From NCBI GenBank assembly GCA_012735495.1, contig JAAYHD010000022.1, positions 1-64,000 on the forward strand: a stretch of DNA of 64,000 bases, given 5' to 3'. The translations under genes were made by a program, and so were the position numbers. The notes beneath the pieces are model-generated. The model was not told the origin of the DNA, did no database searches, and saw only the letters and a list, made by a program, of their open reading frames with translations. The stretch is from Clostridiales bacterium. Lineage in GTDB: Bacteria; Bacillota; Clostridia; Lachnospirales; Lachnospiraceae. Position 1 is the stretch's first letter, and every line of letters begins with the position of its first letter. Of the stretch, positions 33,403-42,312 are shown one piece after another.

Positions 33403-35071
33403 TACTCCCCTTCCCCTGGTGTAAGCCTTGACTCCTGCCTACGGCGTCTGCCGGAATCTTCAGCCTGAAATTATAGTACGGCTCAAGCAGAACACTCTCC
33501 GCCTTCTTAAGCCCATGCCGGACCGCACGGTACGTGGCCTGCCTGAAGTCCCCGCCTTCCGTATGCTTGTTATGATATCTTCCCGTCAGGAGCGTTATTT
33601 TCATATCCGTTATAGGTGAACCCGTCAGCACACCGACATGCTCCTTCTCACCCAAATGCGTAAGAATCAGCCTTTGCCAGTTGCGGTCCAGCATATCCTC
33701 GCTGCATACGGATTCAAATTTCAGACCGCTTCCGGGTTTGCCGGGCTCTAAAAGAAGATGAACCTCGGCATAGTGCCTTAAGGGTTCGAAATGCCCCACG
33801 CCCACAACAGGCTTCATAATGGTTTCCTTATATAGAATGTTTCCCGGACCGAACTCAACAGTCACCCCAAAACGCTCTGCTATCAGGTTCTTAAGAATCT
33901 CGACCTGCACCTCGCCCATAAGCTGTATGTGAATCTCCTGGAGCTTCTCGTGCCATACGATATGAAGGGTCGGATCCTCATCCTCCAGCTCCCGAAGCTT
34001 TGAAAGCATCTGGAACGCGCTGCATTGCGGCGGAAGAATCAACTGATATGTAAGAACCGGTTTAAGGACGGGCATGGCCATATCCTCTTCCGTTCCAAGC
34101 CCCTGCCCAGGGAATGTCCTTGTCAGCCCGGTAACGGCGCATACCCTTCCCGCTTCCACCTCGTCAGCGGTTTCATATTTTGATCCGGAATAAATGCGAA
34201 TCTGGTCGGCTTTTTCTTCCCAGGTATCCTGCGGTTCTCCGTAATTATACAAATCATCTGAATTTTTTCTATTGCTTAACGCCGTTTTAACCTTTAAGCT
34301 TCCGCCCGTTATCTTCATAAATGTCAGGCGGCTGCCCCGCTCGTCCCTGGCAATCTTGTAAACCTTGGCTCCGAATGTATCCGGGTAATGCTTAATAAGC
34401 GTGTACTTTTCCAGTCCCGAAAGAAATTCCGCAACCCCCTCCTGGCGAAGGGCCGAGCCGAAGTAGCACGGAAAAACCTTTCTGTCTTGTATAAGCCCGG
34501 CAATATCGGAGTCATCGATCATGCCGTTTTCCATGTAAGCATGAAAAAGCCCGTCATCATACACGGCCAGGTTCTCCATAAGCTGTGCGGGCTCCTGACC
34601 GGCGCTGAAATCCACGCAGCCTTCATCCAGCGCCTTTTTAAGCTCCGCCATGAGCTTTGCCTTGTCTGTTCCCTCCAGATCCATTTTATTGACGAATATA
34701 AAGGTAGGAATTGCATACCTGCAAAGCAGATGCCAGAGTGTCTCCGTATGGCCCTGAATGCCTTCGCTTCCGCTTATAACAAGAATTGCATAATCCAGGA
34801 CATGAAGAGTCCTTTCCATTTCTGCGGAAAAATCCACATGACCCGGTGTGTCAAGCAGGGTAACCAGCATATCATTATATGTAAATACCGCCTGCTTTGA
34901 AAAGATGGTTATTCCCCGTTCCCGTTCCAACTCATGATTGTCCAGGAACGCGTTCTTGTGATCCACCCTGCCAAGCTTTCTTATGCTTCCCGTATGGTAT
35001 AAAAGGCTTTCCGCCAGCGTGGTTTTGCCTGCATCCACATGGGCAAGAATACCGATTACAAGCTTCTTCAT
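33365..35071 (-). CDS. TetM-like translational GTPase, C-terminally broken
   Basis: A protein of 568 residues from the ATG at 35071 (GGGAG upstream), with G1 AHVDAGKT, G2 RGIT, G3 DTPGHVDF and G4 NKMD, then domains II-IV of an elongation-factor-G-like ribosomal protection protein. It ends at LKIPADAVGR followed by a short out-of-frame tail. Compared with TetM-type proteins about 40 residues of domain V are missing, and the rest of domain V resumes in another frame in the next ORF. This points to a deletion plus frameshift in what was one long gene. Whether this group gives tetracycline resistance or is a housekeeping factor is not known. Confidence 0.75.
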   Translation of the reverse strand: MKKLVIGILAHVDAGKTTLAESLLYHTGSIRKLGRVDHKNAFLDNHELERERGITIFSKQAVFTYNDMLVTLLDTPGHVDFSAEMERTLHVLDYAILVISGSEGIQGHTETLWHLLCRYAIPTFIFVNKMDLEGTDKAKLMAELKKALDEGCVDFSAGQEPAQLMENLAVYDDGLFHAYMENGMIDDSDIAGLIQDRKVFPCYFGSALRQEGVAEFLSGLEKYTLIKHYPDTFGAKVYKIARDERGSRLTFMKITGGSLKVKTALSNRKNSDDLYNYGEPQDTWEEKADQIRIYSGSKYETADEVEAGRVCAVTGLTRTFPGQGLGTEEDMAMPVLKPVLTYQLILPPQCSAFQMLSKLRELEDEDPTLHIVWHEKLQEIHIQLMGEVQVEILKNLIAERFGVTVEFGPGNILYKETIMKPVVGVGHFEPLRHYAEVHLLLEPGKPGSGLKFESVCSEDMLDRNWQRLILTHLGEKEHVGVLTGSPITDMKITLLTGRYHNKHTEGGDFRQATYRAVRHGLKKAESVLLEPYYNFRLKIPADAVGRSQGLHQGKGSIVMQPGRVSSVP

Positions 35072-35155
35072 CCATTTCTCCCAATCATTTTTATATTCAC
35101 GGTATATCAATCACCGTATACCCACAGCCGTAAAGCAGCATACACAGTCCAGATA

Positions 35156-36034
35156 TCAGAACCTCATAACCTCATCGTAAACCGGTATGGAAGGAGCGGC
35201 GCCCATCCTCGATACTGCCAGCGCGGCAGCCTTTGAAGCTGTCTCAAGGGCCTTTTCCGGTGTTGACCCTGACGTGATCTCACGGACAAAATATCCTGTA
35301 AACGTGTCTCCGGCAGCCGTGGTATCTACGGCCTTTACCTTGAAAATCCCCTGGCTGCGGCGTTTTTTGCCGTCATCATAAATAGAGCCCCTGCTGCCCA
35401 GGGTAAGTACAAATACACACTCCGGATATTTATTTCTAAGCTCCTTAAGTATCTCCTCCGGTTCGTCCCTTCCTGTAATCTCCTTGCCTTCTATTTCATT
35501 CAGAATCAGGTATGAAACCTTATCCAGCGGCAGAGACTTAATATTTTCCGAAACCGGTGACGGGTTCAGAATTATTTTCAATCCCCTTTGATAAGCCTTG
35601 TCCATTATAATGCCCAGGTTATTTATCTCATTCTGCAGCAGTATATAATCTCCTTCTCCAAAATGGCCAAGTACATTGTCAATGTGCTCCAAGGTAATAC
35701 TGCTGTTGGCGCCGCCGTAAAGGATTATGCAGTTTTCACCGTTTTTGTCCACCTGGATGATGGCATGACCGGTGACCTCATCCACGGTCTCAATGAAGCT
35801 GCAATCCACACCGCTTTCCTTGAGTATGTCAATAAGCATTCCGCCGTCCTTTCCCACACAGCCGGCATGGTATACATTAGCTCCGGCCCTGGCAAGCGCC
35901 ACGGACTGGTTCAAGCCCTTTCCGCCGCAGAATTTCTCCAGCCTGTTTGACGCAAGGGTCTCTCCGCCCCTTACAAAATGATTAACCTCATACACATAAT
36001 CGATGTTTAGCGAACCAAAATTTAGTATCTTCAT
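35156..36034 (-). CDS. Ribokinase-family (PfkB) sugar kinase
   Basis: A 292-residue protein with GRIxGG-like NRLEKFCGGKGLNQSVALAR (about 33-52) and the ATP/anion-hole motif DTTAAGDTFTGYF near residue 237, with Ala for the usual Gly but the catalytic Asp kept. It resembles ribokinase, phosphorylating D-ribose, though other pentoses or nucleosides are possible. The ATG at 36034 has GGAGG upstream; the longer frame begins inside this site. No rbs transport gene adjoins it, but the furanose importers at 53-63 kb could supply a substrate. Confidence 0.82.
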   Translation of the reverse strand: MKILNFGSLNIDYVYEVNHFVRGGETLASNRLEKFCGGKGLNQSVALARAGANVYHAGCVGKDGGMLIDILKESGVDCSFIETVDEVTGHAIIQVDKNGENCIILYGGANSSITLEHIDNVLGHFGEGDYILLQNEINNLGIIMDKAYQRGLKIILNPSPVSENIKSLPLDKVSYLILNEIEGKEITGRDEPEEILKELRNKYPECVFVLTLGSRGSIYDDGKKRRSQGIFKVKAVDTTAAGDTFTGYFVREITSGSTPEKALETASKAAALAVSRMGAAPSIPVYDEVMRF

Positions 36035-36106
36035 GACAACCTCCGGCATAAACTGATATTTTCATATAAATAATATCATTAGCATGTTATAAAAGCAATA
36101 AAGCCG

Positions 36107-36472
36107 TTATTTGCCAAGATTTTCCCAGTGCATATATGCTTCATGAAGCTCCATCAGCGAGCCGGACTTGTCCCTTGCTTCAAGCGCGCCCTTCAGCCTT
36201 GCAATGGATTTGGAAAGCTGGTTGATTTCATCTCTTTCCGAGCCAAACTGTATCCTTTTTAATACCTTGTTCCATGCGCTTTCCAGGCTCCCAAGCTCTT
36301 CTGACGCGTCGTTCCAGGCGCCGTTTTCAACCGCCTCAAGCATATTTTCAATTGCTCCCGGTATATCATCATCACTTCCAAGGGGTTTTTTCAGAATATT
36401 GCCGCTGAGCATAATTAATGAAAAAAATACCAATACGGCAACCGTACCGGCATAAATCAAGAACTTTTTCAC
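36107..36472 (-). CDS. DUF4363-family membrane-anchored protein
   Basis: A 121-residue protein with one N-terminal membrane helix (about 3-22) and an alpha-helical extracellular part (NGAWNDASEELGSLESAWNK). It matches a DUF4363-like family seen in spore-forming Bacillota, where the gene often neighbours a DUF421 gene, as it does here. GTG at 36472 has AAAGGAGG upstream. Function unknown. Confidence 0.6.
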   Translation of the reverse strand: MKKFLIYAGTVAVLVFFSLIMLSGNILKKPLGSDDDIPGAIENMLEAVENGAWNDASEELGSLESAWNKVLKRIQFGSERDEINQLSKSIARLKGALEARDKSGSLMELHEAYMHWENLGK

Positions 36473-36553
36473 GTTTACCTCCTTTAACATGTTTGTCAGG
36501 CATGAACACTGCAAAACAACCGGATTTCATCTATTCAAATGTATCCCGGACCA

Positions 36554-37282
36554 TTAGTACGGTCCCTTGTAATCACCTATGTCTTTTACGTTTTTTATAT
36601 CGTCATCGTACTTGTCAACATACAGGCTTCCCGCATCATTAATCAATACCAGGAAGGCCTCCGAAACATCATTTATTCCGTGTTTTTTCAGCTGGTTCAT
36701 CAGCCATTTTTCGTCCTTGTTCATTTGCCGCAGGTTCTGCTTGATGAGCTTACCGTCGTAGACCAGTTCGGTGCTTATGCCTGTAGGTTTCGCCTTAATT
36801 TTCAAATCCTGCCTTGTAACCGGCAGGTATTCGGGCTTCTTCAAAACGGACAGGCTTCCGTTTGGTTCAAGTATTGCATAATCCACTTCATTCATATCAA
36901 ATATTCCCTGGTTGCGGAGAAGCTCAAGAACATCCGAAACCCTGAACTTCATCTTTTTTAATACATTGTCCAAAATCTTGCCATTCATTATTACAATTAC
37001 AGGCTCACCCTCTATGAGCTTGGCTGCATATCTCCACTTTAGGGAAATATACTGCATAAGGTAAGCCAGCACCGCCCAGGACACCAATCCTATAAAATGC
37101 GGCCACGCCCTGCTTGATAAATCCACGGTGGCCTCAGAGGCTATGGAACCTATGGTAATGCCCAGTATATAATCAAAAAAAGTCAACTGGCTGATTTGCT
37201 CCTTTCCAAGAAGCCTTGCGAGAATCAGCAATGTAAAAAAGCTGATTATTGCCCTGACGACCACAACCAAACCCTCATTCAC
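36554..37282 (-). CDS. DUF421/YetF-like membrane protein
   Basis: A 242-residue protein with three or four N-terminal membrane helices (residues 1-85), followed by the cytoplasmic YetF domain (about 90-150) with KFRVSDVLELLRNQGIF and a C-terminal extension with KKHGINDVSEAFLVLI. The family is common in Bacilli and Clostridia and is of unknown function; some members are needed for germination or spore properties. It precedes the DUF4363 gene by 81 bases and shares its strand, so both may be one operon. Confidence 0.82.
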   Translation of the reverse strand: MNEGLVVVVRAIISFFTLLILARLLGKEQISQLTFFDYILGITIGSIASEATVDLSSRAWPHFIGLVSWAVLAYLMQYISLKWRYAAKLIEGEPVIVIMNGKILDNVLKKMKFRVSDVLELLRNQGIFDMNEVDYAILEPNGSLSVLKKPEYLPVTRQDLKIKAKPTGISTELVYDGKLIKQNLRQMNKDEKWLMNQLKKHGINDVSEAFLVLINDAGSLYVDKYDDDIKNVKDIGDYKGPY

Positions 37283-37330
37283 AATAATACCTCCGCTTGT
37301 GACTCTGTATGATATAGATATATTATTATG

Positions 37331-37368
37331 AAAAAAATGAGGTTTTATCCGTTAAGGAAAAACCTCAT
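37331..37368 (-). terminator. Rho-independent terminator of the DUF2207 gene
   Basis: ATGAGGTTTT pairs with AAAAACCTCAT (37337-37346 with 37358-37368) with a loop of about 11 bases; on the minus strand seven T follow. It begins 47 bases after the DUF2207 stop. Confidence 0.8.
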
Positions 37369-37415
37369 CCCATGCTTCATGCCGAAGCGGTAAATATATA
37401 TTATGTGTTTATTAT

Positions 37416-39224
37416 TTAAAACCCACCTGCTCCGCCGCCACCGGCGCCTCCACCACCGCCGCCGGAAAAGCTTCCGCCCGATCCGGACGAAGGAATTACG
37501 AGCGAACTCCTGATGCTCTTGTTGAACGAATTATCCGAATCAATGCCAAACAGTATATACCAGAACAACCAGCTGTCCGTATTCAAAGTATCCGTCAAAC
37601 CGGTTAAGCCGATCTTTTTTGCCAGTCCCCGGGAAGCTCCCACATTCAAGGCCATTGCGTAAATCAGCGCAGGGTCCGAAGTATCTATACTGTCCGGTGT
37701 CAGGTTCGGATAAATCCTGTTCATGTAATTCTTAAAGCTGATCCATTTTTTACGCTGAACATATCCCTTGTCGGACAGCCTGAAGAACAGGGATATTCCA
37801 TATACCAGCGTAACTGTAAAACTCGCAAATCCTGCTATGGCATACGGGCTGCCAAGCACCGCGGTTATAACTCCCAGCACAAGGTTTACAAACGACAGCA
37901 CTATCAGCATGCCGCCCAAGGATGACTTGCCGTGGTCCAGGTATCCCAGCCTGTCGGCTTCTTTCTTGACCTTCTCCATCCATTTGCCCTGGCTGTTCAG
38001 GAACTGCGTTGATTTATGCCTTATATAATCCCTGATTTCATCGGTGGTCACCTTTATGCCGTTTCCCATTTCAATAAACAGCCAGTCCATGAAATATCTC
38101 TCATGGTCCGTCAAGGGCCCGTCACTGAGCGAACCGTTTATATCGGTCCTTTCAATGACATAATTATCGTTCTCCAGTATGCCTAAAGCCTCATCCGCGC
38201 CCCGGATCCGCAGGTACCCTTTTCTGAACAGGTCAAGTATCGTAGCAAAAATCATGTTGTCCGCGGCACGCATATAGGTTATGTATGCCGTTACGGCGGG
38301 AGTGCAGTCCTCCGGGATATCCCTGTATTCGATACTCAATATGTCCTTGTTAACTTTCCTCCTGCACTCATACATTGCCAGGAAAAATGCCAGAAAGCCG
38401 ATAAGGCCCGCGCCAAGAGAAATATAACCAAATTTCCTTCTTGCGGCTTTGCTCCTTTGCCTGTCCCGTTCAATTTTAGCCTTGTATTCGGCCTCTTCAT
38501 TCAATATGTCCTTGAATTTGTCGATATTCTGAATATTGGTTGATTCCGCTAAATATTCAACAGGAAAGAGCAGTCTTCCCTCTACATATGTCCCGTCTTG
38601 CACATTATCGACCTTAAGCCTGTAATGACCGCCGCCCGCCCTTTCAATTACGCCGTTTGCGGGTCCGTGGGCAAAGGCCTGTACCTCACCGGTCCTATCT
38701 TCATATGGAAGATAAATATCAATAACCAGCCTGTCTATCGGTGTGTCATTTTCCTTACCGATAAACTTGTAATACAGCTCGCCGATATCATTGTACCTGA
38801 CCGCGACATTATTCACCGTATAACCGATTCTGAAGGTCTTGACCTCATCCCTTGACGGAGAATATATCTTAATAGTAAGCTTGTTTTTCTTCTCATTTAC
38901 GGTGTATACGCCCTTGTCACCGTTATCAGCCTTTTTTGCGGGCTTGTATTCAGTTATGCTTCCTGTGTCCACCTCGGCGACCGTAATACCGGTTATGCTT
39001 TCTATATTGTCCAGAACGATTTCCCGGTATACGCCATTGAACTTTTCATTGAACTCGAAGGTTATATCTTCCGATATAACCAGATCCCCGTTTGTCTCAA
39101 GGCTCGCCTCCACCTTCCATTCGTTTATTTCCAGGTTCTCTTCGGCTGAAGCCTGTCTTGGAAAAAAGGTTAATGATAGAGCCATGAACAGGATAACCAA
39201 AAGAGTTTTTAGATGTTTTTTCAT
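37416..39224 (-). CDS. DUF2207-family predicted membrane protein
   Basis: A 602-residue protein with a signal peptide (about 1-27), an extracellular beta-sandwich domain (about 30-240), one membrane helix (about 265-290), a cytoplasmic winged-helix-like segment (about 300-410), two more helices (about 430-480) and a glycine-rich tail (GGSFSGGGGGGAGGGG). This layout is the DUF2207 family, widespread and uncharacterised. GGGAGGG is the ribosome site. The gene stands alone between terminators. Confidence 0.85.
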   Translation of the reverse strand: MKKHLKTLLVILFMALSLTFFPRQASAEENLEINEWKVEASLETNGDLVISEDITFEFNEKFNGVYREIVLDNIESITGITVAEVDTGSITEYKPAKKADNGDKGVYTVNEKKNKLTIKIYSPSRDEVKTFRIGYTVNNVAVRYNDIGELYYKFIGKENDTPIDRLVIDIYLPYEDRTGEVQAFAHGPANGVIERAGGGHYRLKVDNVQDGTYVEGRLLFPVEYLAESTNIQNIDKFKDILNEEAEYKAKIERDRQRSKAARRKFGYISLGAGLIGFLAFFLAMYECRRKVNKDILSIEYRDIPEDCTPAVTAYITYMRAADNMIFATILDLFRKGYLRIRGADEALGILENDNYVIERTDINGSLSDGPLTDHERYFMDWLFIEMGNGIKVTTDEIRDYIRHKSTQFLNSQGKWMEKVKKEADRLGYLDHGKSSLGGMLIVLSFVNLVLGVITAVLGSPYAIAGFASFTVTLVYGISLFFRLSDKGYVQRKKWISFKNYMNRIYPNLTPDSIDTSDPALIYAMALNVGASRGLAKKIGLTGLTDTLNTDSWLFWYILFGIDSDNSFNKSIRSSLVIPSSGSGGSFSGGGGGGAGGGGAGGF

Positions 39225-39325
39225 AACGCCCTCCCGGTGCTGTTATACGCTTAATAATGTATTATTGTAATTCTTATATGATAATTATAAATTATTATGT
39301 TAATGCAGTATATTAAATTTTGGTT

Positions 39326-39361
39326 AAAAAAAGGAGGCCGGTGCACGTCGGCATCAGCCTC
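39326..39361 (-). terminator. Rho-independent terminator of rubrerythrin
   Basis: Arms 39334-39344 and 39351-39361 pair at ten of eleven positions, and seven T follow on the minus strand. It lies 34 bases after the rubrerythrin stop. Confidence 0.8.
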
Positions 39362-39394
39362 ATGTAACTAATAAATAATCCTCGATACCCGTTA

Positions 39395-39943
39395 TTAGTA
39401 ATTCTCTTTTCTTACCTCGAAATATGCCTGCGGGTACCTGCAGACAGGGCAAACCTCGGGAGCCTTCTTACCTATTACCAGGTGTCCGCATATACGGCAT
39501 TCCCATATGGTTTGCTCACTCTTTTCAAATACCTGCTTCATCTCAACATTATTAAGCAGTTTGCGGTAGCGCTCCTCATGGGTCTTTTCTATCTCGGCAA
39601 CCCTGCGGAACTTGGCCGCAAGTGCGGTAAAACCTTCCTCCTCGGCATCCTTTGCGAATCTTGCATACATATCGGTCCATTCGTAGTTCTCACCTTCGGC
39701 GGCATGCAGCAGGTTCTGCGCGGTGTCACCCAGGTTGCCAAGCTCCTCAAACCACAGGCGGGCATGCTCCTGCTCGTTTCTTGCCGTCTGAAGGAATATC
39801 TCGGCAAGCTGCTCATAGCCTTCCTTCTGGGCCACCTGTGCAAAGTATGTATACTTGTTTCTTGCCTGGCTTTCGCCTGCAAATGCCTCCATCAAGTTCT
39901 TTTCTGTCTTGGTACCTGCGTACTTGTTCTTTGAATCGCTCAT
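39395..39943 (-). CDS. rbr: Rubrerythrin
   Basis: A 182-residue NADH-linked peroxide reductase: a ferritin-like diiron domain (about 1-140; [28 protein letters not shown] and [12 protein letters not shown] carry the ligands) and a C-terminal rubredoxin domain with CRICGH and CPVCRYP. It detoxifies hydrogen peroxide in anaerobes. The chosen ATG has AAGGAGG 8 bases upstream; the frame upstream to 39997 includes the promoter. The promoter carries two palindromes that suggest redox control. Confidence 0.95.
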   Translation of the reverse strand: MSDSKNKYAGTKTEKNLMEAFAGESQARNKYTYFAQVAQKEGYEQLAEIFLQTARNEQEHARLWFEELGNLGDTAQNLLHAAEGENYEWTDMYARFAKDAEEEGFTALAAKFRRVAEIEKTHEERYRKLLNNVEMKQVFEKSEQTIWECRICGHLVIGKKAPEVCPVCRYPQAYFEVRKENY

Positions 39944-39977
39944 CTTCACAACCTCCTTAATAAAATTATCTATATCC

Positions 39978-40015
39978 GTATTATAATACAAATGCAAATA
40001 GTAATCAATACTATT
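39978..40015 (-). promoter_or_regulatory. Rubrerythrin promoter with two palindromes
   Basis: On the minus strand TTGATT (40008-40003) and TATAAT (39985-39980) lie 17 bases apart. The -10 is inside the 12-bp palindrome GTATTATAATAC (39978-39989), and the -35 is inside the inverted repeat AATAGTA-5-TACTATT (39997-40015). Both overlap the promoter, as an oxidative-stress repressor site would. Confidence 0.65.
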
Positions 40016-40045
40016 ATTAATTTTTTATATATTTTCTTTTAATTT

Positions 40046-40100
40046 AAAACCCTCCTGAATGCATGGAACCATACAAATACGGTTTATGCATGCAAGAGGG
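40046..40100 (-). terminator. Rho-independent terminator of the ZIP transporter gene
   Basis: An imperfect stem of about 20 bases (40050-40070 with 40081-40100) is followed by TTTTAA on the minus strand. It begins eight bases after the stop. Confidence 0.75.
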
Positions 40101-40107
40101 CTTAATA

Positions 40108-40917
40108 CTACATGAACAGAAGCAGGCTTAATGCCATTACGGCCATGCCTGAAATCAAACCGTAAATTGAAAGATGGTGTTCACCAAACTCCCTTGCCGA
40201 CGGAAGCAGCTCATCCAGGCTTATATATACCATAATGCCCGCAACGCTGGCAAATACAAAGCCAAGGACGATGTCGTTAAAGAACCGGAACAGCAGCAGG
40301 TATCCTACAAGCGCGCCTATTGGCTCGGCGATACCGGACAAAAACGACATCCGAAACGCCTTTTTCCTGTCGTTCGTCGCATAAAACACCGGAACCGCCA
40401 CCGCTATTCCCTCCGGAATGTTATGTATGGCAATGGCTATGGCAATCGGAATTCCAAGCTGCAGGTCATGCAGAGCCGCCGTAAAGGTTGCCAGACCTTC
40501 GGGGAAGTTGTGAATACCTACGGCAAGAGCTGTAATTACTCCCATTCTCATTAGGTTGGCCTTATGCCATTCGCTTTTGCCGTCCATTTCCTCGACGGTA
40601 TGCATCTCATGAGGGTTCTCCGCTGAAGGAACCACCTTATCGATAAAGCCTATAAGCAGCATTCCGAAGAAGAATCCCCCGGTGGTGAGCCATGTGCCAG
40701 CTTTCGTCCCCATCTCGGCAACCAATATATCCTTTGCATTGAAGAAGATCTCAACAAAGGATACATAGATCATGACTCCCGCCGAAAATCCCAATGCAAC
40801 TGATAGGAATTTGGTGTTTGTCCTGCTGGTAAGTAAGGATAGAGCTCCTCCGATCCCTGTTGCAAGGCCGGCAAATAGTGTTATCACAAATGCTGTCAAA
40901 ACTGTTCTAGGCTCCAT
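40108..40917 (-). CDS. zupT: ZIP-family metal transporter (ZupT-like)
   Basis: A 269-residue protein with eight membrane helices. The metal-binding motifs HNFPEG (about 137-142) and HNIPEG (about 166-171) match ZupT, which imports zinc and also iron and manganese. AAGGAGG is the ribosome site. It stands alone between PPi-PFK and rubrerythrin; no Zur site was looked for in detail. Confidence 0.92.
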   Translation of the reverse strand: MEPRTVLTAFVITLFAGLATGIGGALSLLTSRTNTKFLSVALGFSAGVMIYVSFVEIFFNAKDILVAEMGTKAGTWLTTGGFFFGMLLIGFIDKVVPSAENPHEMHTVEEMDGKSEWHKANLMRMGVITALAVGIHNFPEGLATFTAALHDLQLGIPIAIAIAIHNIPEGIAVAVPVFYATNDRKKAFRMSFLSGIAEPIGALVGYLLLFRFFNDIVLGFVFASVAGIMVYISLDELLPSAREFGEHHLSIYGLISGMAVMALSLLLFM

Positions 40918-40958
40918 TTTTCCTCCTTTTATCCATACAGCAGGTAACTAATCGTATT

Positions 40959-42173
40959 TTATTTATGAAGTATCTTCTCCGCTCTCGGTGCCCTAAGCAG
41001 GCTGGCCTGAGGCATATCGTATCCAAGCAGGGGCTGCAGGTATGTCTTGAATGCCTCGGTTACGTTATTGCCTTCCTCGTTGATAAACTCGTCAGGCATT
41101 AATCTTGTGTTGGCAGCCACATTTTCAAGGGCGGTAAGCTTATACTCCACGGAGTAGTTACCTGTTCTGTTTATTGTTATTGAACCGTCCACGTTGTGCC
41201 ATATAGCGAACTGGGCGGCTTTCTCTCCCACTTCTCTGGCTTCATGCTGGTCAATATGGGAGACGCAGCCGAAGAACGATCTTTGCAGGTATCCTAATGT
41301 ATCCGACCTTACTCTTTGAATGCCAAGCTTGGTCTTTATCTGGTCAGCCAGGATATCTCCAAGCAGGCCCGTACCGGACAGCTGCCTGTTGCCGTGTGCG
41401 TCCACATCTCCTTTCATATACTCGGATATGATGGGCTTTCCGCTTGGTCCCTTGATTCCTTCGGAAACGGCTATAAGGCATCTGCCGTACTTTTCATATA
41501 CTCTCTTAACGTCCATCAGGAACTTGTCAAATGAAAACTCCCTTTCAGGCAGGTAAATCAAATGCGGGCCGTCATCGGGATATTTCTGCGCAATCGATGC
41601 CGCGGCGGTAAGAAATCCTGCATTTCTTCCCATTACAACCCCAATATGAACTCCGGGAAGGGCGCGGTTGTCCAGGTTCAGGCCGATGAATGCCTGGGCA
41701 ACAAACCTTGCGGCCGATGGATAACCTGGTGTATGGTCATTCATCATAAGGTCGTTGTCAATGGTCTTGGGGATATGAATTGCACGGAATTCATAATCCG
41801 ATTCCTCAGCTTGTTTATTAACAATTCTAACCGTGTCGGCAGAGTCGTTGCCGCCGATATAGAAGAAATATCTAACCCCGTGTGCCTTGAATACCTTGAA
41901 TATCTCCTTGCAGTATGCTTCATCCGGCTTATCCCTGGTTGACAGTAATGCCGATGAAGGTGTGACCGCAACGGCTTCCAGGTTGTGGGTGGTTTCCTGT
42001 GTCAGGTCGATGAAATCCTCATTGATGATTCCTGCCACACCGTTGATTGCACCGTACACCTTTGTGATTTGCGGGAACTTTCTTGATTCAAGAACAGCTC
42101 CGACCAAAGACTGGTTGATTACCGCGGTAGGTCCGCCCCCTTGTGCTACAACAACTTTCCCTTCAAGTACCAT
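40959..42173 (-). CDS. pfp: PPi-dependent 6-phosphofructokinase
   Basis: A 404-residue enzyme. The nucleotide loop reads GGND (107-110) instead of the ATP-type GGDGS, and PKTIDND (135-141) has the Lys found in PPi-using enzymes, so it should phosphorylate fructose 6-phosphate with pyrophosphate reversibly, saving ATP in glycolysis. The MGRNAGFLTAAA segment is normal. Start ATG has AGAGGAGAG upstream. It is a single-gene unit. Confidence 0.92.
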   Translation of the reverse strand: MVLEGKVVVAQGGGPTAVINQSLVGAVLESRKFPQITKVYGAINGVAGIINEDFIDLTQETTHNLEAVAVTPSSALLSTRDKPDEAYCKEIFKVFKAHGVRYFFYIGGNDSADTVRIVNKQAEESDYEFRAIHIPKTIDNDLMMNDHTPGYPSAARFVAQAFIGLNLDNRALPGVHIGVVMGRNAGFLTAAASIAQKYPDDGPHLIYLPEREFSFDKFLMDVKRVYEKYGRCLIAVSEGIKGPSGKPIISEYMKGDVDAHGNRQLSGTGLLGDILADQIKTKLGIQRVRSDTLGYLQRSFFGCVSHIDQHEAREVGEKAAQFAIWHNVDGSITINRTGNYSVEYKLTALENVAANTRLMPDEFINEEGNNVTEAFKTYLQPLLGYDMPQASLLRAPRAEKILHK

Positions 42174-42312
42174 AATACTTTACTCTCCTCTCGGTTTATA
42201 AAATTTATGTAAAAACTAATTACATTCCGGCCATTTGAAACGCAATTTTCTTATATTATAATCCTTTTTCATGTTTTTTGCCACAGAAAACTGTTAATTT
42301 ATTCAATGTCTT

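Noticed and set aside
32413-35071. Programmed frameshift joining the GTPase and NYN frames
   Set aside because: A slip at the GGGGAAGGGG stretch would join the frames, but about 40 residues of domain V would still be missing, so a deletion fits better.
33365-35071. Acquired tetracycline-resistance gene on a mobile element
   Set aside because: No transposase, integrase or flanking repeats are present, and base use matches the surroundings; the NYN fusion also points to a chromosomal factor.
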